In this document: piece by piece, positions 23,983 through 32,022 of the stretch
Layout of the letters: each line of letters starts with the position of its first letter
Position numbering within the stretch: position 1 is the stretch's first letter
NCBI GenBank assembly: GCA_016124845.1
Contig: WGMW01000032.1
Location: forward strand, 1-46,189
Direction of reading: 5' to 3'
Length of the DNA stretch: 46,189 bases
DNA from: Flavobacteriales bacterium
GTDB taxonomy: Bacteria > Bacteroidota > Bacteroidia > UBA10329
Notes under the pieces: model-generated
Told to the model about the DNA's origin: nothing
Databases searched by the model: none
The model's input: only the letters and a program-made list of their open reading frames with translations
Translations under genes and position numbers: made by a program

Positions 23983-24000
23983 TTTTAGACAAGGCTAAAA
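23983..24000. promoter_or_regulatory. Candidate DtxR/MntR operator
   Basis: TTTTAGACAAGGCTAAAA is an imperfect palindrome; 7 of 9 positions in each half agree (TTTTAGnCn). It resembles DtxR-family operators (TTAGG...CCTAA type) and lies 38 bp before the mntR start codon, just upstream of the -7 box. Confidence 0.55.
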
Positions 24001-24021
24001 ATAATATTAGATAAATAAAAT

Positions 24022-24029
24022 TACCTTTG
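24022..24029 (+). promoter_or_regulatory. -7 box of mntR
   Basis: TACCTTTG, exact match to TAnnTTTG, only 8 bp before the ATG at 24038. Transcription would start at or within a few bases of the start codon, giving a very short or absent leader. Confidence 0.55.
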
Positions 24030-24037
24030 TGTTCCAA

Positions 24038-24694
24038 ATGGCCAATTCATTCACGGAGGAAAATTACCTCAAGCAGATATACAAGCTCTCGAAGAAATCC
24101 GACAAGGGTGTGAGCACCAATGCGCTGGCAGAGCGATTGGACACGAAAGCTTCATCGGTTACGGATATGCTTCAGAAATTGGCAGCTAAAAAATTTGTCA
24201 ACTACCAGAAATATCAGGGCGTTACTCTCACGAAAAAGGGACAGAAGATCGCGGTGAACATCATCCGAAAGCATCGCCTTTGGGAAGTTTTTCTTGTGGA
24301 TAATCTTGGTTTTGGCTGGGATGAAGTGCATGACGTTGCCGAAGAGTTGGAGCACATCAATTCAGATGTTCTGGTGGAACGGCTGGATAGATTTTTAGGC
24401 TTCCCGAAATATGACCCGCATGGCGGACCGATTCCTGACAGCGAAGGGAATTTCCCCGCTCCAGCACGTGTAAAATTGGATGAATTTGAGGTTGGAAAGC
24501 AATCGAAAGTGATGGGAATAACGGAGCACTCTGAAAGCTTTCTGGCATACATGAAGAAGATCGGACTGGACCTTGGCGTGGAGTTCAAACTCACAGAACG
24601 CCACGACTTCGACCGATCGGTAGAAATTGAACTGAACGGGAAAATCGTTCAACTCAGCCACGAAGTGGCGAAAAACATATTTGTTGCTTATTGA
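24038..24694 (+). CDS. DtxR/MntR-family metal-dependent regulator
   Basis: 218 residues from ATG 24038 (a GTG nine bases earlier is in frame but would lie at the promoter box). N-terminal winged helix: FTEENYLKQIYKLSKK, STNALAERLDTKASSVTDMLQKL; then the dimerisation/metal domain with LWEVFLVDNLGFGWDEVHDVAEELEHINSD and FPKYDPHGGPIPDSEGNF, holding the Glu and His ligands expected for manganese or iron; a C-terminal FeoA-like part follows (about 150-218). It likely represses the downstream transporter when metal is plentiful, via the palindrome at 23983-24000. Its stop lies one base before the mntH ATG. Confidence 0.93.
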   Translation: MANSFTEENYLKQIYKLSKKSDKGVSTNALAERLDTKASSVTDMLQKLAAKKFVNYQKYQGVTLTKKGQKIAVNIIRKHRLWEVFLVDNLGFGWDEVHDVAEELEHINSDVLVERLDRFLGFPKYDPHGGPIPDSEGNFPAPARVKLDEFEVGKQSKVMGITEHSESFLAYMKKIGLDLGVEFKLTERHDFDRSVEIELNGKIVQLSHEVAKNIFVAY

Positions 24695-24695
24695 A

Positions 24696-26579
24696 ATGAA
24701 GCATACACACGCAGGAAAGTCATTGGAAGAGGTTCATCAGTCGGTGAACACTATGGAGAAAAAAGGCTTTTTCAAGAAGCTTTTGGCCTTTATGGGACCT
24801 GCTTACCTGATCAGTGTCGGCTACATGGATCCAGGCAATTGGGCCACAGACATCGCGGGTGGAAGCCAATACGGTTACACACTCATTTGGGTGCTACTGA
24901 TGTCGAACATCATGGCCCTGCTACTCCAAAGTCTTTCAGCCCGACTTGGCATTGTAAGTGGCCGCGACCTGGCACAGGCATCCAAGGAAACTTACCTGCC
25001 GTTTGTCAACTTCATGCTTTACATTCTGGCCGAAGTGGCCATTGCCGCCTGCGATCTGGCCGAAGTGCTGGGAATGGCCATCGGACTTCAATTACTGTTC
25101 GGACTGCCATTGATCTGGGGCGTTTGCCTGACGGTGCTGGATACATTCATACTCCTCTTCCTGATCAATAATGGGATGAGACGCATGGAAGCTTTCATAT
25201 TGGCGTTAGTTGCCATTATCGGTGCGGCCTTTTTGGTGGAAATGGTGCTTGCACAACCATCTTTGGGCGAAATCGCAACGGGGTTTGCCCCTTCCATCCC
25301 CGACAATGCAGCCCTTTACATTGCCATCGGGATCATCGGTGCCACGGTAATGCCGCACAATCTTTATCTGCACTCATCTCTTGTTCAAACAAGAAAATAT
25401 GAGCGAACGGAACGTGGCATGAAAAAAGCCATCCGCTTCAACCTAATTGACACTACCATTGCGCTGAACCTGGCCTTTTTCGTCAATGCCGCCATCCTGA
25501 TACTTGCGGCCGCCACCTTCTTTAAAAATGGCATGTTCGATGTGGCCGAAATTCAGGACGCACACCAGTTCTTAGAACCCATTCTCGGTTCAAAATTGGC
25601 ACCGATACTTTTTGCTGTTGCATTAATCGCAGCTGGACAGAGTTCCACACTTACGGGCACTCTTGCGGGGCAAATAGTTATGGAAGGTTATTTGAATCTG
25701 CGGATTCAACCATGGATCAGGCGGATCATTACACGTTTGCTCGCCATCATTCCTGCTTTGGTGGCCATCATCCTTTTTGGCGAAAGTTCAACCAACGACC
25801 TCCTGATCCTGAGTCAAGTTGTACTCAGCCTTCAACTTGGTTTCGCCATCATTCCACTTATTCATTTTGTGAGCGATAAGAAACGGATGGGGCCGTTCAC
25901 GATCGGTCGTTTGACACAATTCGGAGCGTGGGTGTGCGCGGTCATTATCGTTGGTCTGAATGTGAAATTGGTATATGAGGAAATTGCCAGTTGGATGGCA
26001 AACTCGCAGGACAGCCTGATTCTTTGGTTGACCGTGGTCCCCATCGCCATTGGATTCGGCCTATTGCTGGTCTGGGTGGCGTTCCGACCTTTGATCATCA
26101 AATACTTGAACCGACCGATCAAACTACCGCACGGTGTGGCAAAGGAAATGGAACCACGGACACGCCCCGAATACAAGAAGATCGCGCTTGCCATCGACTT
26201 TAGCGATACCGATGAGGTCATCCTCGGCCACGCGCTTCCGTTGGGAAATGAAAACACGGAATTCCTACTTCTTCACGTAGTTGAAACCGCAGGAGCACTC
26301 TACTTGGGAAGTGAGATCAAGGATTTTGAAACATCAGAGGATACCGAAAATCTGGAACGGTACGCACAACGCCTCCGATCGGAAGGTTATCAAGTAACCA
26401 CCAAACTCGGTTATGGAAACCCAAAGAAGAGTATTCCCGAATTAGTGAAGGCTTTCGATGCCGACCTTTTGGTCATGGGTGCTCATGGCCACCGCATATT
26501 GAAAGACCTGTTGTTCGGAACAACCATTGATGCCGTTCGCCATGAAGTGGGTATTCCCGTGTTGGTAGTTCAGGCGTAA
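24696..26579 (+). CDS. mntH: NRAMP divalent metal transporter fused to a universal stress protein domain
   Basis: 627 residues. The first about 450 form an NRAMP carrier with eleven or so membrane helices, the metal-binding DPGN in GYMDPGNWATD (helix 1) and MPHN in TVMPHNLYLHSS (helix 6). The C-terminal about 150 residues are cytoplasmic and form a UspA domain: YKKIALAIDFSDTDEVIL at its start and the ATP-binding-type loop MGAHGHRILKDLLFG, then GIPVLVVQ. It imports manganese or iron with protons; the Usp part may tune activity by nucleotide. It is cotranscribed with the DtxR-type regulator (1 bp between stop and ATG). Such fusions are known in Bacteroidota. It ends 6 bp before the convergent lipoprotein stop. 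Confidence 0.95.
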   Translation: MKHTHAGKSLEEVHQSVNTMEKKGFFKKLLAFMGPAYLISVGYMDPGNWATDIAGGSQYGYTLIWVLLMSNIMALLLQSLSARLGIVSGRDLAQASKETYLPFVNFMLYILAEVAIAACDLAEVLGMAIGLQLLFGLPLIWGVCLTVLDTFILLFLINNGMRRMEAFILALVAIIGAAFLVEMVLAQPSLGEIATGFAPSIPDNAALYIAIGIIGATVMPHNLYLHSSLVQTRKYERTERGMKKAIRFNLIDTTIALNLAFFVNAAILILAAATFFKNGMFDVAEIQDAHQFLEPILGSKLAPILFAVALIAAGQSSTLTGTLAGQIVMEGYLNLRIQPWIRRIITRLLAIIPALVAIILFGESSTNDLLILSQVVLSLQLGFAIIPLIHFVSDKKRMGPFTIGRLTQFGAWVCAVIIVGLNVKLVYEEIASWMANSQDSLILWLTVVPIAIGFGLLLVWVAFRPLIIKYLNRPIKLPHGVAKEMEPRTRPEYKKIALAIDFSDTDEVILGHALPLGNENTEFLLLHVVETAGALYLGSEIKDFETSEDTENLERYAQRLRSEGYQVTTKLGYGNPKKSIPELVKAFDADLLVMGAHGHRILKDLLFGTTIDAVRHEVGIPVLVVQA

Positions 26580-26585
26580 TTGCGC

Positions 26586-26978
26586 TCAATCCACCTGCTC
26601 ATACTTTTCGCGGCAAGGCTCAATGCACGGATAGTTGAGAATAAGAAACTGCCCCTCCATCTGATAGGTCATCGGATAGGGCAGCTGATTGCCGCAGCCA
26701 TCAACGGTGATCGTACTGTCGGTAGTATTGTAAGTTCCAGTAGAACCGCTGCCAACTTCGGTGTTCATGGTACAAAGTGAACCGTTTGATGAAACCGTTC
26801 CATCGTTGAAAAACTGAATGGTCTTTTCGCTGTCCACAGGTTGAAACGTGCCACTTCCATCACCAGGATCTGCAAGCTGCTCGATCAAATGCCACTTGTT
26901 CAGCAGGTCAACCTCATCTTTATGCTTACACGCGGCAAACAAAAACATCATCCCAATCGCTGCATACTTCAATCTCAT
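26586..26978 (-). CDS. Small lipoprotein, lipocalin-like
   Basis: 130 residues. Lipoprotein signal MRLKYAAIGMMFLFAAC with lipobox FAAC (Cys17). The mature part begins with LLNKWHLIEQL and continues with TIQFFNDGTVSSNG and FLILNYPCIEPCREKYEQ, the layout of small Bacteroidota 'lipocalin-like' lipoproteins (one short beta-barrel). Five Cys beyond the lipid Cys suggest disulfides and a periplasm-facing or surface location. Function unknown. Confidence 0.8.
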   Translation of the reverse strand: MRLKYAAIGMMFLFAACKHKDEVDLLNKWHLIEQLADPGDGSGTFQPVDSEKTIQFFNDGTVSSNGSLCTMNTEVGSGSTGTYNTTDSTITVDGCGNQLPYPMTYQMEGQFLILNYPCIEPCREKYEQVD

Positions 26979-27026
26979 AACGTCAACGTTTACTTACAAA
27001 TGTAGCCAATAGAATACCTTAGCAAA

Positions 27027-28187
27027 ATGAAGAAGCTCGCTTACCTCCTCCTTGGCCTTGGTCTGATCTACTGGCTCATCACGCTGATCGTTCCAGGAAT
27101 TGTCGATGATAAATTCAACACGGTCATAGATAAAGGGCCGTATGTAGTTTCAAAAGAGGCGCAAACCCTGTACAACAGTCTTGATTTTGTGGGCGACCTG
27201 CATTGCGATGCGCTGCTTTGGGATAGAAACCTGTTGAAACGAAACGATCACGGACAGGTGGATATTCCACGGATGTTGGAAGGAAACGTGGCGTTGCAGG
27301 CGTTTACCATTGTGACCAAATCGCCCAAAGGGCAGAACATGCAGGAGAACACGGGCGAAACAGACAACATCACTACGCTGGTCATTGCCCAAGGTCGGGG
27401 CATTGATAGTTGGTTCAGTCTGTACGAACGCGCCATCGATCAATGTGAAGCTTTACACAGGTTTGCCAGGAAATCGGATGGAAAATTCCGTGTGATCCAT
27501 GACAGAAATGAACTTGAAGGATTCCTGAAGGACAGAAGCAAAGACCGACAATTGGCTTCGGGCTATCTGGGCGTTGAAGGTGCGCATTGCCTGGAAGGAA
27601 AACTGGAAAATGTGGATGGTCTTTGGAACGCTGGCGTGCGCATGATGGGGCCTACTCACTTTTTCGATAACGAACTTGGTGGTTCGGCACATGGTGTTTC
27701 CAATGCGGGATTGACCGACTTCGGGAAGCAGGTGATCAAACGCATGAACGAGCTTGGGATGATCATCGATGTGGCACATTCGTCACCAGCAATTATTGAT
27801 GATGTATTGGCCATGACCACCAGACCGATCCTCACTTCACATACGGGCGTAAGAGGCATGGTCGATTCGCAACGCAATCTCTCAGACGCGCACCTGAAAG
27901 GAATTGCAGCCACAGGCGGCCTCATCGGCATTGCCTTCTTTCCAGAGGCTATCGGTGATCCATCGGCAAAGAATATTGTGAAGACCATGAAGTACGTGAA
28001 AGACCTTGTCGGTTACCAGTATGTTGCTTTGGGCTCCGATTTCGATGGCTCGGTGAAAACACAGTTCGACTGCACGGGATTTCCGCTTTTGGTGGAAGAA
28101 ATGCTGAAACAAGGATTCACAGAAGAAGAGATTCGGGGAATTATGGGTGAGAACCTGAAGCGATTTTTGCTTGAAAATCTGCCTTGA
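27027..28187 (+). CDS. M19 family membrane dipeptidase
   Basis: 386 residues. The N-terminal hydrophobic segment KKLAYLLLGLGLIYWLITLI anchors it in the membrane with the catalytic part outside the cytosol. Dizinc site: H59 and D61 in GDLHCDALL, E184 in LGVEGAHCLEG, H251 in IDVAHSSP and H272 in SHTGVRG; the D of ALGSDFDGS is the conserved acidic residue. It hydrolyses dipeptides, including those with a D-residue at the C-terminal side in this family. A TACCTTAG box (27015-27022) sits 4 bp before the ATG, suggesting a near-leaderless mRNA. Confidence 0.95.
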   Translation: MKKLAYLLLGLGLIYWLITLIVPGIVDDKFNTVIDKGPYVVSKEAQTLYNSLDFVGDLHCDALLWDRNLLKRNDHGQVDIPRMLEGNVALQAFTIVTKSPKGQNMQENTGETDNITTLVIAQGRGIDSWFSLYERAIDQCEALHRFARKSDGKFRVIHDRNELEGFLKDRSKDRQLASGYLGVEGAHCLEGKLENVDGLWNAGVRMMGPTHFFDNELGGSAHGVSNAGLTDFGKQVIKRMNELGMIIDVAHSSPAIIDDVLAMTTRPILTSHTGVRGMVDSQRNLSDAHLKGIAATGGLIGIAFFPEAIGDPSAKNIVKTMKYVKDLVGYQYVALGSDFDGSVKTQFDCTGFPLLVEEMLKQGFTEEEIRGIMGENLKRFLLENLP

Positions 28188-28189
28188 GT

Positions 28190-28300
28190 TTTTGCACAGA
28201 GAATTTGTTGAGGAGAAGAGACGCACCGAGAAAAAGTGAAATCCCTGATTCGCTCATTCTCAAATCTCCGCGAAACTCAAACCCTCCAATTTTTTCTGTG
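28190..28300 (-). repeat. Degraded repeat family A copy
   Basis: GCACAGAGAATTTG, GAGAAGAGACGCACCGAGAA and CTCCGCGAAACTCAAA recall the CTCTGCG...GTGAAA phrases in reverse. It fills the gap between the dipeptidase and vsr. Confidence 0.45.
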
Positions 28301-28315
28301 TAATACCTTCGCATT

Positions 28316-28774
28316 GTGGCGAAGAAGTCTGCAAAACCATATAGTCGTGACAACCGCTCTCCGAAACCGCTGAACGAAACGGTGAGCAAATACATGCGCT
28401 CCAACAAGAGCAAGAACACCAAGCCAGAGATCCTTTTCAGAAAAGCACTTTGGGAAGCAGGCATCCGTGGTTACCGCCTCCATTGGAAGAAAGCGCCAGG
28501 CAAACCTGATATTGCTTTTCCTGGAAGAAAGATCGCCATCTTTTTGAACGGCTGTTTCTGGCATCGCTGTCCCAAATGCCATCTCGGAATGCCCAAACAC
28601 AATTCTGAATTCTGGGAGGCGAAATTCGCCCGCAATGTTCAGCGCGATAAAGAAAAACTGGCAGCTTTGAAGAATGAAGGTTGGACGGTTCTCGTAATTT
28701 GGGAATGTGAAATGAAAGAAGACCTGAAGGCCCAAATTGAACGTGTCCGTCAATTATTGATTTCCATAAGATGA
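28316..28774 (+). CDS. vsr: Very short patch repair (Vsr) DNA endonuclease
   Basis: 152 residues starting at GTG 28316. Vsr signature throughout: VSKYMRSNKSKNTKPEILFR, GYRLHWKKAPGKPDIAFPG (catalytic D65), IAIFLNGCFWHRCPKC (C80, H83 and further Cys for the structural zinc) and ARNVQRDKEKLAALKNEGW with VLVIWECE (C131). It nicks T:G mismatches formed by deamination of 5-methylcytosine. Vsr is normally paired with a cytosine methylase such as Dcm; none is present in the window. The downstream repeat protein overlaps by ATGA, making a two-gene unit. A TACCTTCG box lies 4 bp before the start. Confidence 0.94.
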   Translation: MAKKSAKPYSRDNRSPKPLNETVSKYMRSNKSKNTKPEILFRKALWEAGIRGYRLHWKKAPGKPDIAFPGRKIAIFLNGCFWHRCPKCHLGMPKHNSEFWEAKFARNVQRDKEKLAALKNEGWTVLVIWECEMKEDLKAQIERVRQLLISIR

Positions 28775-29181
28775 ATTATCCATCCAAAATATTGGTGGCG
28801 TGGGCCGAAGCCATTGGTGGTAATAAGAAGATTCGCGATTGGCTGCTCGCCAACGGCTACAGGGAATTGGGACTTTTTGTGTTTGCGCTGTACCATAACG
28901 AAGAAGCCAGAAAGTGGCTGATGGACAATGGTTTTCAAGCATTGATGGCCACTATCCGTGGTGCCGAAGGAGACCCGAAAGCAGTAGCTTGGTTACTGGC
29001 GAATGGTTTTGAACCGCTTGCAAAAGTGGCTTTGGTGGGAGATGGTGACGAAGCGGCTTTCGCATGGTTGAAAGCCAACGGACACATGGAACTATCGCTC
29101 ATTGCCAAACGGATAGAGGCGGTGAAGGACGAAATAGAGCGCGACAATACCGACCACCATTCCATCAACAAATACAGCTAA
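28771..29181 (+). CDS. Hypothetical protein of exact 25-residue WLxxNG repeats
   Basis: 136 residues, translationally coupled to vsr (ATGA overlap). Tandem repeats begin at W24, W49, W74 and W99, each exactly 25 residues: WLLANGY, WLMDNGF, WLLANGF, WLKANGH. The repeat consensus is WLxANGFxxLxxxxxxxxGDxxAxx; residues 8-23 look like the end of an earlier, degenerate unit. Predicted to be helix-turn-helix hairpins stacking into a small solenoid, likely for protein contact. No signal peptide, no catalytic motif and no family recognised. The link to vsr suggests a DNA-repair-related partner, but that is inference. It ends by overlapping the stop of the convergent GNAT gene. Confidence 0.85.
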   Translation: MNYPSKILVAWAEAIGGNKKIRDWLLANGYRELGLFVFALYHNEEARKWLMDNGFQALMATIRGAEGDPKAVAWLLANGFEPLAKVALVGDGDEAAFAWLKANGHMELSLIAKRIEAVKDEIERDNTDHHSINKYS

Positions 29182-29774
29182 TCCAATTTCAACTTCTGTT
29201 GAACGAACATCATCGTCTTTCTAAGACCTGCCAGTTGAGGATGATCGGACATTTCCTTTGCCGAAGCAAATACATGCGTTTCTTTGATATAGACGCCACT
29301 TTCAACATGGCTTGAAAGAATTCCCAGCTTCTTTAAGCTGTTGTTCGCAACCGAATTCTGATGAAGCACATGATGCCGAAATCGCTTGATCCCTAACTCG
29401 CTCGCAAGCAGATTCATTACCGAAAAGGCGACCTTGGAAAGTCCTTGCCCCTGATAACTATCGATAACGGTAATGGCCACTTCCGCCACTTCTGGGTCGT
29501 CCTTCAATCTGATGAACCGCATGGCACAAACGCCTCGATGAGGAGAAAAGGTGGTGTCCAAAATGGCCCAGGCCACATGATTCACTCCGTCTGGATGGGT
29601 AAGATATTCCAGTTGATAATCGCTTAGGCGACTTGCCGACTGAAAGAAGCGCATGTACTTGGATTGTGGCGAGAGCTCCTTGAAGGCCAAATCAAGAATC
29701 GGTCGGTCTTCAGGAACAATTGGCCTGACCAAGAATCTTCCCTGCTCATTCGGGTATCGAAAACCGTGATGCAT
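29178..29774 (-). CDS. GNAT-family N-acetyltransferase, protein-acetyltransferase-like
   Basis: 198 residues from ATG 29774; the frame extends upstream to a GTG at 29810, over the promoter of the divergent gene, so the ATG is preferred. The segment FKELSPQSKYMRFFQ with RLSDYQLEYLTHPDG resembles the acetyltransferase domain of Pat/YfiQ-type enzymes that modify acetyl-CoA synthetase. The acetyl-CoA loop is VIDSYQGQGLSKVAFSVM and the C-terminal block is HHVLHQNSVANNSLKKLGI. Target unknown. Confidence 0.88.
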   Translation of the reverse strand: MHHGFRYPNEQGRFLVRPIVPEDRPILDLAFKELSPQSKYMRFFQSASRLSDYQLEYLTHPDGVNHVAWAILDTTFSPHRGVCAMRFIRLKDDPEVAEVAITVIDSYQGQGLSKVAFSVMNLLASELGIKRFRHHVLHQNSVANNSLKKLGILSSHVESGVYIKETHVFASAKEMSDHPQLAGLRKTMMFVQQKLKLD

Positions 29775-29798
29775 TCTGCAATATCTGAAAGTTCGGAA

Positions 29799-29828
29799 TT
29801 GGTAGAACACACCGACCTTCTATTTTTG
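29799..29828 (+). promoter_or_regulatory. Promoter of the 29849 gene
   Basis: TTG (29799-29801), 19-bp spacer, TATTTTTG (29821-29828), an exact -33/-7 Bacteroidota promoter. The start codon follows 20 bp later. Confidence 0.7.
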
Positions 29829-29848
29829 AGGACTCGAAACCACCACAG

Positions 29849-30274
29849 ATGTCCGAAAACAAGATCAACGGTTCGGCAAGCCGAAAATACCTTCCAACGC
29901 TGAGTGAACTTATTGACCGATTGAGCATCGTTCAGCTCAAAGAGGTTTTCATCGCTGAAAACAAGGAAGCATACGCCAAGGAGATTGCCGATATCGTACA
30001 CGACATCGACCTTCTTCTGAAGGAAAATCAGGACAAGATCAATGGTGAAAGCATCCGAGCAATGGTCGTTCTATCTCAAATGAACCTTCACATTTGGCAC
30101 AACGAAAGTGAGGTGAGAAAAGATGGGGGCGATGGCAAACTCGAACTCACGCATGGACTGAACGGTATTCGAAATACAGCGAAAAACAAGATCGAGGAGA
30201 CCTTCGGTGGCCGAAAGGACTACAAAACGGATTGCCTCGCGGCTGAGTTCAAAGATTGGGAAGTTTCTTGGTGA
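29849..30274 (+). CDS. Conserved-looking hypothetical protein
   Basis: 141 residues, soluble and charged, with no signal peptide or membrane segment. Recognisable conserved-type blocks are YLPTLSELIDRLSIVQLKEVFI, MVVLSQMNLHIWHNESEVRK and ELTHGLNGIRNTAKNKI. The LSELIDRLSIxxLK and NxxIWHxE pattern recalls small helical proteins found near glycosyltransferase genes (DUF4254-like), but I am not sure of this. No active site is evident. Read from its own strong promoter; its stop abuts the GH28 stop from the other strand (TGATCA). Confidence 0.8.
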   Translation: MSENKINGSASRKYLPTLSELIDRLSIVQLKEVFIAENKEAYAKEIADIVHDIDLLLKENQDKINGESIRAMVVLSQMNLHIWHNESEVRKDGGDGKLELTHGLNGIRNTAKNKIEETFGGRKDYKTDCLAAEFKDWEVSW

Positions 30275-31888
30275 TCAGAGAACGAATTTCAACGCCTTCT
30301 GACCGTTTCCGCAACTGATCTTCGCTACATAAACTCCTGCTGCGAGTTCGGGCAGAGAATGGACTCCTGCGCGAAGATTTCGGCTCAGAACCGTTTTCCC
30401 ATCCAAACTTTGCAGTTCAAATTGAAGCAAGCGGTTCTGAGAATCTATGATGTGCAGGTTTCTATCATAACCGACCCAGAAGCTCACCTCGGTAAGCATC
30501 TCGCGGATTCCCGAAGCAACTTCTACGCAACCGCCATCAGTACCCGAAACCACCGTATAATTTGGCGTATTCGTTACGTCATCTAAAATGATTCCTGGTC
30601 GAGCATCCGAATCTTGCCACGTGAAGCAGACATTGCTCAACTGTAGGCTGTCCACGTGGCGGACATACAGGCCAAACGATGGAAGCGTCTGTCCGAAAAT
30701 ATCGTTATCGGGTTTGGCATCCTCATTCTCAGGCACAACGAATGCCGAACCAGGATCACTTGCCCCGCCAGGGAAATTGACCGAAATATTCTCCAACGAA
30801 ATGTTGGAAGCGTAATGGTCAGGAATTCCTGTGATGGAAGAAGTGACATTGCTTTCCACCGTGGCCTGCACATTTCGAACAACCACATTACGAAGAGAAC
30901 CTACAGAAGGCGTTGGCAGCCCATCTTCCCAAACATGGCCGCGATCTCCGAGACGGATCAGCATGGCGGTCTCAATGCCTTCCATCGTCACATTCTCAAC
31001 AATCACATTTTCCATGAAACCACCATCCACAATGGCCAAGTTGATGCCGCAACTGCCCACTCCCACAAATGGTGGGAATGCCAATGAACTCCACTCCACC
31101 GTGATGTCGTGGATGTGAACGTTCCGAAAACCAGCATGCGTTTCCGTCCCGATCTTAATGGCACGGGCCCATGTTGCAACCGTACAATTTCGAATCTCAA
31201 TATCTTCACAATCGGCTGGGCCTGTTGTTTTCAAAACCAAAGGGTCATCGTTACAGTCCACCGTACAGTTTTCAATCAGAACGTTCCTGCATCCATCAAT
31301 GCTCAATCCATCGTTGTTGCTGTTTCCTTGGTTGTAAATGTCCACGTTTCGGATAATGACCGAATCGCAATTGAAGTTGTGCATCATCCAAAACCCTGAG
31401 TTGCGAAGACTGACGTCCTCCACCAGCACATTGGAGCAAGACACGAAACGAAATCCGAACGGACGCTCGTTCTGTCCTAAAAACGAACTTCCCTGGCCAT
31501 CAAGTCTTCCTTCGCCAACAATCCCGAAATTCTCCTCGCCTTCTGCGTAGATCAACGTCTTCTTCGTGTAGTTATTCACGTAGGTCGGCAACTGCGGCAT
31601 CGTGTCGGGATAATCGGAAATGGACGTGCTGCCAAGGATCTTTGCCCCGTTTTGAATGTTCAGCAGCACATTACTCTTCAGAAAAATGGTTCCTGTGACG
31701 AAATCTCCGTCCGCAAAAACCACCTCTCCGCCACCATTCGCATGGCAAGAATCGATGGCTGACTGAATGGCTACAGTATTGACCGTGGAACCATCTCCAA
31801 CCGCGCCATAGTCCGTTACGCTGTAGGTCTGCGCCATTAGGTTGAAGGAGAAAAAAGAACAGATGACGAGTAAGTAGAGGTTTTTCAT
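30275..31888 (-). CDS. Glycoside hydrolase family 28-like secreted protein with T9SS sorting domain
   Basis: 537 residues. Signal peptide MKNLYLLVICSFFSFNLMAQ, then the right-handed beta-helix of GH28: VTDYGAVGDGSTVNTVAIQ (pectate-lyase-like start), WMMHNFNCDSVIIRNVDI, NSNNDGLSIDGC and CNDDPLVLKT, which hold the three Asp of the polygalacturonase site, and RAIKIGTET (an altered G-H-G/RIK region). The missing canonical His and Arg suggest a substrate other than homogalacturonan. The C-terminal about 75 residues are a type A T9SS domain, ending LPELAAGVYVAKISCGNGQK and LKFVL, so it is secreted or held on the surface. It likely degrades plant or algal uronate polysaccharide. Confidence 0.9.
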   Translation of the reverse strand: MKNLYLLVICSFFSFNLMAQTYSVTDYGAVGDGSTVNTVAIQSAIDSCHANGGGEVVFADGDFVTGTIFLKSNVLLNIQNGAKILGSTSISDYPDTMPQLPTYVNNYTKKTLIYAEGEENFGIVGEGRLDGQGSSFLGQNERPFGFRFVSCSNVLVEDVSLRNSGFWMMHNFNCDSVIIRNVDIYNQGNSNNDGLSIDGCRNVLIENCTVDCNDDPLVLKTTGPADCEDIEIRNCTVATWARAIKIGTETHAGFRNVHIHDITVEWSSLAFPPFVGVGSCGINLAIVDGGFMENVIVENVTMEGIETAMLIRLGDRGHVWEDGLPTPSVGSLRNVVVRNVQATVESNVTSSITGIPDHYASNISLENISVNFPGGASDPGSAFVVPENEDAKPDNDIFGQTLPSFGLYVRHVDSLQLSNVCFTWQDSDARPGIILDDVTNTPNYTVVSGTDGGCVEVASGIREMLTEVSFWVGYDRNLHIIDSQNRLLQFELQSLDGKTVLSRNLRAGVHSLPELAAGVYVAKISCGNGQKALKFVL

Positions 31889-32022
31889 GGGCGCAAGTTC
31901 AAACTCATTTGTAAACTGAAAATGAAGATTTCCTTGAGATGAGAAAGTTATACATCATTCATTGAATCCTGTAAAACCGTAGTTTCAAGGAATCGCCAAT
32001 TTTGAACAAACCAAAATCCATC

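Noticed and set aside
28316-29181. vsr plus repeat protein as a restriction-modification or phage-defence island
   Set aside because: No methylase, restriction enzyme, helicase or integrase lies near; the unit has only two genes, so a defence label is not supported.
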